A stretch of 15,809 nucleotides of DNA from JBLHLB01 sp047618505. GTDB taxonomy: Bacteria > Planctomycetota > UBA1135 > GCA-002686595. A model generated the notes under the pieces. It worked only from the letters and a program-made list of their open reading frames with translations. It was not told where the DNA came from and searched no databases. Positions 12,917-15,809 of this stretch are shown piece by piece. Position 1 is the first letter of the stretch, and every line of letters begins with the position of its first letter. Both the position numbers and the translations under genes were made by a program. The stretch lies in NCBI GenBank assembly GCA_047618505.1, contig JBLHLB010000058.1, positions 1-15,809 on the forward strand, in the 5' to 3' direction.

Positions 12917-13986
12917 CCAAGACGTTTGACCACAAGCAGCGTGGCATCGTCTTCCCAGGCTGGCGAACTTCCAAAGGCATCGACTTCCCCAAAGACGTGA
13001 TCCACGATCTCCTGGGCACTCTTCCCTAGGGCGCTCTCTGTCGCCTGGACGAGACGGTCGAGCCCGAAAAGGTCCCCCGTATCACTACGCCTCTCGAGCA
13101 GCCCGTCGGTGTAGATCACCAGAGTGGAGCCACGGTCAACGTGGGCAAAGTGACGCTTGAAGCGAGCTTCTTCCAGGGGTCCGATGACGGTGTCGCTGCG
13201 CGACAGGTGACGCAGTCCTCCGTCTCCGAACAAGATCGGAGGCTCATGCCCGGCGTTGAAGTAGAACAGGTTTCCGTTGGTCTCCAGTTCCGCATAGAGC
13301 AGGGAAACGAAGCAGCTCGAGAGCGAGCTTGTATGGATGACCTGGTTGAGCCGCTCCAGGGTATGGGCAGGTCGAAGGTCCTTCTCCATGCCCATGCGGA
13401 GGCCGATCACGATGTCTCGCGCGAGGAGCGCCGCAGGCAATCCGTGACCGCTGGCATCGCCAACCGCGAGCCCTAGGGTCTGTGCGTCCAGCTCCAGGAA
13501 GTCGTAGAGATCACCGCCCACCTCGTCCGCGGGTTTGCAACGTACGGCAATGTCAAAGCCCGCTAAGTCCGGCGGCGCTTCACGCAGCAGGCTGCATTGG
13601 ATCTCCGCTGCCTCGCGCATGGTGCTTCCAAAGGAGTCTTCAATGACGCACATCGAAAGGACGGAACTCAAGGCACTGACGATCAGCTCGGCGCGTTCGC
13701 TCTCCACTTCGGGAGTGAAGCACAGGGTCAGCTGAAATATTCGACGGAATGCCTCGATGCGCAGATAGCTAGGGTTTGAGGCGCTTGCCTCTGGGAAACC
13801 TGGCTTCAAGACCTCGACCTGGGCGCTCTGGATCCCAAGCAACCGGCCGGGCCCACTTGGTAGCCCTTCCCCAATGCACTCGAAGACCCCTGGACCAGGA
13901 TTCTCGCTGAAGACGTTGCGACACCAAGATTCAAGGCAACGGAAGATCGCCTTGGGCCCCTGCACACCGTGATTCATGGAACTCAT
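12913..13986 (-). CDS. SpoIIE/RsbU-type PP2C serine phosphatase with uncharacterised N-terminal domain
   Basis: The 357-residue protein uses the ATG at 13986. A TTG one codon earlier and an ATG at 13977 are alternatives; none has a strong ribosome site. The C-terminal SpoIIE phosphatase domain (~143-357) keeps the metal-binding aspartates: Asp159 in EVGGDLYDF, Asp177 in GDASGHGLPAAL, Asp294 in YTDGLLERR, and Asp346-Asp347 in EDDATLLV. The helix AAEIQCSLL (126-134) before it is the usual linker of RsbU-like enzymes. Such enzymes dephosphorylate STAS anti-anti-sigma proteins in partner-switching or similar control, but no STAS protein or anti-sigma kinase gene is in this window. Residues 1-120 match nothing I recognise; a GAF-like fold is possible at most. 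There are no membrane segments, so the protein is cytoplasmic. It converges with the gene ending at 12770. Confidence 0.92.
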   Translation of the reverse strand: MSSMNHGVQGPKAIFRCLESWCRNVFSENPGPGVFECIGEGLPSGPGRLLGIQSAQVEVLKPGFPEASASNPSYLRIEAFRRIFQLTLCFTPEVESERAELIVSALSSVLSMCVIEDSFGSTMREAAEIQCSLLREAPPDLAGFDIAVRCKPADEVGGDLYDFLELDAQTLGLAVGDASGHGLPAALLARDIVIGLRMGMEKDLRPAHTLERLNQVIHTSSLSSCFVSLLYAELETNGNLFYFNAGHEPPILFGDGGLRHLSRSDTVIGPLEEARFKRHFAHVDRGSTLVIYTDGLLERRSDTGDLFGLDRLVQATESALGKSAQEIVDHVFGEVDAFGSSPAWEDDATLLVVKRLG

Positions 13987-14076
13987 CAATTTGTTCGATC
14001 TGGGAAAGAGACAGCTGTTCTAAGCGGGGCAGAGCAAGGCGGCTCCATCCCAAGGCGACCTTAGATTCGTCGGCAC

Positions 14077-14096
14077 CACAGTGACCACACTCTGTG
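14077..14096. repeat. Short inverted repeat upstream of the phosphatase gene
   Basis: CACAG (14077-14081) and CTGTG (14092-14096) flank a 10-nt centre, about 90 bp before the phosphatase start. The arms are only 5 bp, so this may be chance. No clear -35/-10 pair was found in 13987-14197, which holds no credible gene. Confidence 0.25.
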
Positions 14097-14197
14097 AAGA
14101 TTTGGTGGAGAGTGCGTGAACTCCGCTGGGACTCACATCCCCCGAGGTCATATCCATCCGGCTGGCGGACCACTCGCAGCCCTACCCGAAGGAGCCC

Positions 14198-14863
14198 CTA
14201 GCGCGGCCGCAGTAGAAACAGGCTCTTGTCGGAAAAAAGCCGGCTCACATGTCGCTCGCCAACCCACTCGAGCCCCGCCTCTTCAAATTCGCGGCGGCGC
14301 TCGGCGGGTGAAAGAACTGGACTCCAGCGCTTGCTCAACCCGAGGCGATGACGGAGCGCTCGCCCCGCCTGCTTGAAGTTTGCGCCGGAACGGTCCTGGA
14401 CGACCACCTGTTGCTTGCCCACTCGCGCCATTTCGCCCAGGGCCGCAATCCGCAGGGAGCGCGAGTTCAGGTGAAAAAAGAAGCGCATCGAGACGACGAC
14501 ATCGAAGGCATCGTCCACGAAGGGCAGGGCGCGCACGTCCGCCTGGAGCCTGGAGACGGGCGGCCCCTTACCGCCCTCCAGCTCTGGATCCGCCAGGAGC
14601 ATCTCCAGGGACCGGTCCGCCCCAACCGCCCAGCGCCCATTTTCCCCCAGGACCGAGAGCAGGCGACCCGTCCCTGAGGGCAGATCCAGAACCCGCGCGC
14701 CGGTGGCCTGGGGACCCATAATCGAACCCAGAATCGAACGCAATATAGCCTCGTCGCGCCGGTGTTTGGCGGCGCCCATGGGGCTCTGGAAGCGTCGGGC
14801 GTCATATTCCCCGGCCACCCGGCCGTCGCGCCACTTGTCGTGTTTTTCCCTGGGCTCGTCCAT
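14198..14863 (-). CDS. Class I SAM-dependent methyltransferase
   Basis: The 221-residue soluble protein starts at the ATG at 14863, MDEPREKHDKWRDGRVAGEY. The frame is open another 54 codons upstream, but that part is low-complexity and does not look like the family, so the shorter form is chosen. The SAM-binding motif I is VLDLPSGTGRLL (58-69). Asp83 in GADRS ends beta2, and QADVRALPF then AFDVVVSM (107-126) are motifs II and III, typical of the Methyltransf_11/25 group. The start KWRDGRVAGEYDARRF resembles small methyltransferases often found near glycan or lipid genes. The substrate is unknown. Envelope glycolipid modification is a guess from the kinases in the same window, which are not adjacent. 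It is divergent from the ferredoxin fusion gene across a 227-bp shared regulatory region. Confidence 0.88.
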   Translation of the reverse strand: MDEPREKHDKWRDGRVAGEYDARRFQSPMGAAKHRRDEAILRSILGSIMGPQATGARVLDLPSGTGRLLSVLGENGRWAVGADRSLEMLLADPELEGGKGPPVSRLQADVRALPFVDDAFDVVVSMRFFFHLNSRSLRIAALGEMARVGKQQVVVQDRSGANFKQAGRALRHRLGLSKRWSPVLSPAERRREFEEAGLEWVGERHVSRLFSDKSLFLLRPR

Positions 14864-14940
14864 GGGCCTGTCCGCGGGCTGGGTGCTTAATTTGCCTGCC
14901 TGGAGAGCCGGGCACGCATTGCTACGGTCCCAGGCTGCCC

Positions 14941-14955
14941 CTCTCCTATGGAGAG
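14941..14955. promoter_or_regulatory. Operator-like palindrome in the methyltransferase/ferredoxin divergent region
   Basis: CTCTCC-TAT-GGAGAG is a perfect 6-bp inverted repeat with a 3-nt centre. It lies 36 bp upstream of the -35 box at 14991 and 78 bp upstream of the methyltransferase start, so it could serve either gene. Confidence 0.3.
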
Positions 14956-14990
14956 TCTCCTGTTCACGTGAGGTTCTAGCCGATGGTGAC

Positions 14991-15019
14991 TTGGTAGCCA
15001 CTCGCGTGGCCCCTAGAAT
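14991..15019 (+). promoter_or_regulatory. Sigma70-like promoter of the ferredoxin fusion gene, with palindromic spacer
   Basis: TTGGTA (14991-14996) and TAGAAT (15014-15019) are separated by exactly 17 bp. They match the consensus at 4 of 6 and 5 of 6 positions. Transcription would begin near 15026, giving a leader of about 65 nt before the ATG at 15091. The spacer contains GCCAC-TCGC-GTGGC (14997-15010), a perfect 5-bp inverted repeat between the two boxes where a repressor or MerR-type activator could sit. Confidence 0.5.
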
Positions 15020-15090
15020 GCTCAATCAGACCCCGCGCGCCCAGTGTGGCCCGCGAACACAGCTGGACCTTCCGTCCCGACCCCCCTCAA

Positions 15091-15809
15091 ATGGCCGAGA
15101 GCACGATCCAGGACACCGTCACACAGGCGGAATCCTTCTACGTTGAGCCCGAACTCTGCATCGCCTGCGATGCCTGCTGTCAGGACTTTCCCGAAGTCTT
15201 CTACATGGGGGACGACGAGAAGGCCCATGCCGTTGACGGCCACAAGTGGGACCTCTACAACGCCCGGACCGTGGTCGAGGTCTGTCCGACCAGCGCGATC
15301 ATCTACTCGGGCGAACTGCCCGAGGCGGAGGATGCGGCGAAGCTTGAAGAGGTGCCCGGCTGGGAATTGGTTTGGGCCCAAACCCGCGGGCTTGAGGAAG
15401 ATCAGGTGGAGCGAAATCGCCGCTATGGCCGCGATTTCACCGTCGAGCACGAAGAAGGCTATGTGCTGGTCAACATGAATCTGCCTTTGCGGGTTCCGCC
15501 GGTGCGCGACCGCTTCCGCTATGGCTTGAGTGATGAGATGCCGCGCTATCGCGCCTTCCATCAGATGCAGGGCGGGTCTCTCGTGATCTACGGGTGGTTG
15601 ACGGATCCTAAGATTCGCAGCCTGACGCATACGAGTTCATCCTTCCCGGCGCAGTTCAACACGGCATTGGAGCTGAACATCGATGTGGTCGGCGAAGCCA
15701 TGCGCTACGACGCCCACGGCAGCTACCAAATCGTGCTCTTCACCGATCCGGCCGTGCGCGACCGCTGGCAGTGGGATGCGCACTTCATCACGGACAAGTG
15801 CACGGCCTG
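15091..15809 (+). CDS. Ferredoxin-like [4Fe-4S] domain joined to an unrecognised C-terminal domain (3' truncated by window)
   Basis: The frame from the ATG at 15091 stays open for 239 codons to the right edge, so the C-terminus is missing. The N-terminal part has Cys23, Cys26 and Cys29 in CIACDACC and then Cys65-Pro66 in VVEVCPTSAI. That is the CxxCxxC...CP pattern of a single-cluster [4Fe-4S] ferredoxin, with Cys30 as an extra neighbour. After an acidic linker (~75-120) comes a domain of at least 115 residues starting near GYVLVNMNLPLRV. It is rich in Arg, Tyr and aromatic residues, and I do not recognise it. An electron-transfer or redox-sensing subunit is inferred for the first part only. 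The protein is probably cytoplasmic, with no signal peptide. There is no clear Shine-Dalgarno site. A good promoter lies upstream. Confidence 0.82.
   Translation, partial: MAESTIQDTVTQAESFYVEPELCIACDACCQDFPEVFYMGDDEKAHAVDGHKWDLYNARTVVEVCPTSAIIYSGELPEAEDAAKLEEVPGWELVWAQTRGLEEDQVERNRRYGRDFTVEHEEGYVLVNMNLPLRVPPVRDRFRYGLSDEMPRYRAFHQMQGGSLVIYGWLTDPKIRSLTHTSSSFPAQFNTALELNIDVVGEAMRYDAHGSYQIVLFTDPAVRDRWQWDAHFITDKCTA

Noticed and set aside
13931..14173. An 80-codon minus-strand frame with CGHC, upstream of and overlapping the phosphatase start
   Set aside because: It begins with GTG without a ribosome site, overlaps the phosphatase gene in another frame, and has only one CxxC and no further motif. 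It could be a small protein or an old N-terminal extension, but support is too thin.
14864..15025. 54-codon N-terminal extension of the methyltransferase
   Set aside because: The extra residues do not resemble the family and would run through the divergent promoter region. The ATG at 14863 gives a normal N-terminus.
15022..15630. A 202-codon open frame on the minus strand
   Set aside because: It lies opposite the ferredoxin fusion gene, whose cysteine motif is convincing. The minus-strand translation has no recognisable domain.

Overview
The window is visibly GC-rich and gene-dense, and looks like chromosomal rather than mobile DNA. It holds nine protein genes. There are no rRNA or convincing tRNA genes, no transposase, no integrase and no CRISPR array. 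The mix suggests a free-living Gram-negative-type bacterium, most probably of the Planctomycetota or a similar lineage: two Kdo/WaaP-like kinases, a secreted M14 carboxypeptidase with beta-rich C-terminal modules, a carboxypeptidase-regulatory-like repeat protein, a membrane spermidine-synthase-like protein, a SpoIIE phosphatase, and mostly weak or absent Shine-Dalgarno sites. The phylum is an inference from gene families, not from a marker gene.

Layout. (1) 1-1431 (+) is the C-terminal part of a large beta-sandwich repeat protein that continues beyond the left edge. It converges on a CBS-domain gene (1428-2114, -), and the two stop codons overlap in one CTAG. (2) Upstream of the CBS gene lies a 15-bp tandem repeat array, then a Kdo-kinase-like gene (2263-3186, -) that has lost the catalytic loop. 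(3) A divergent promoter region separates it from a secreted M14 zinc carboxypeptidase (3332-5806, +). (4) A perfect 19-bp inverted repeat (5831-5888) separates that gene from polA (5958-8681, +), which is complete with all three activities. polA overlaps the start of an intact Kdo/WaaP-like kinase (8678-9475, +) by a TTGA junction. (5) 9476-10250 is a 775-bp stretch without a credible gene but with several stem-loops. It precedes an 839-residue polytopic membrane protein with a spermidine-synthase-like domain (10251-12770, +). (6) This converges on a SpoIIE-type PP2C phosphatase (12913-13986, -), with terminator-like hairpins between them. (7) A small SAM methyltransferase (14198-14863, -) is divergent from a gene for a single-cluster ferredoxin domain joined to an unrecognised domain (15091 to the right edge, +). 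The intergenic region carries a good sigma70-like promoter with a palindrome in its spacer.

The genes do not form one obvious pathway. The two kinases and the methyltransferase could serve cell-envelope glycolipid decoration. The M14 enzyme and the repeat protein are likely exported. polA is housekeeping. The CBS protein and the SpoIIE phosphatase are regulatory. I see no clear new multi-gene system. The most unusual items are the kinase that lacks its catalytic loop, the ferredoxin fusion with its operator-like promoter, and the structured leader before the membrane spermidine-synthase-like gene.
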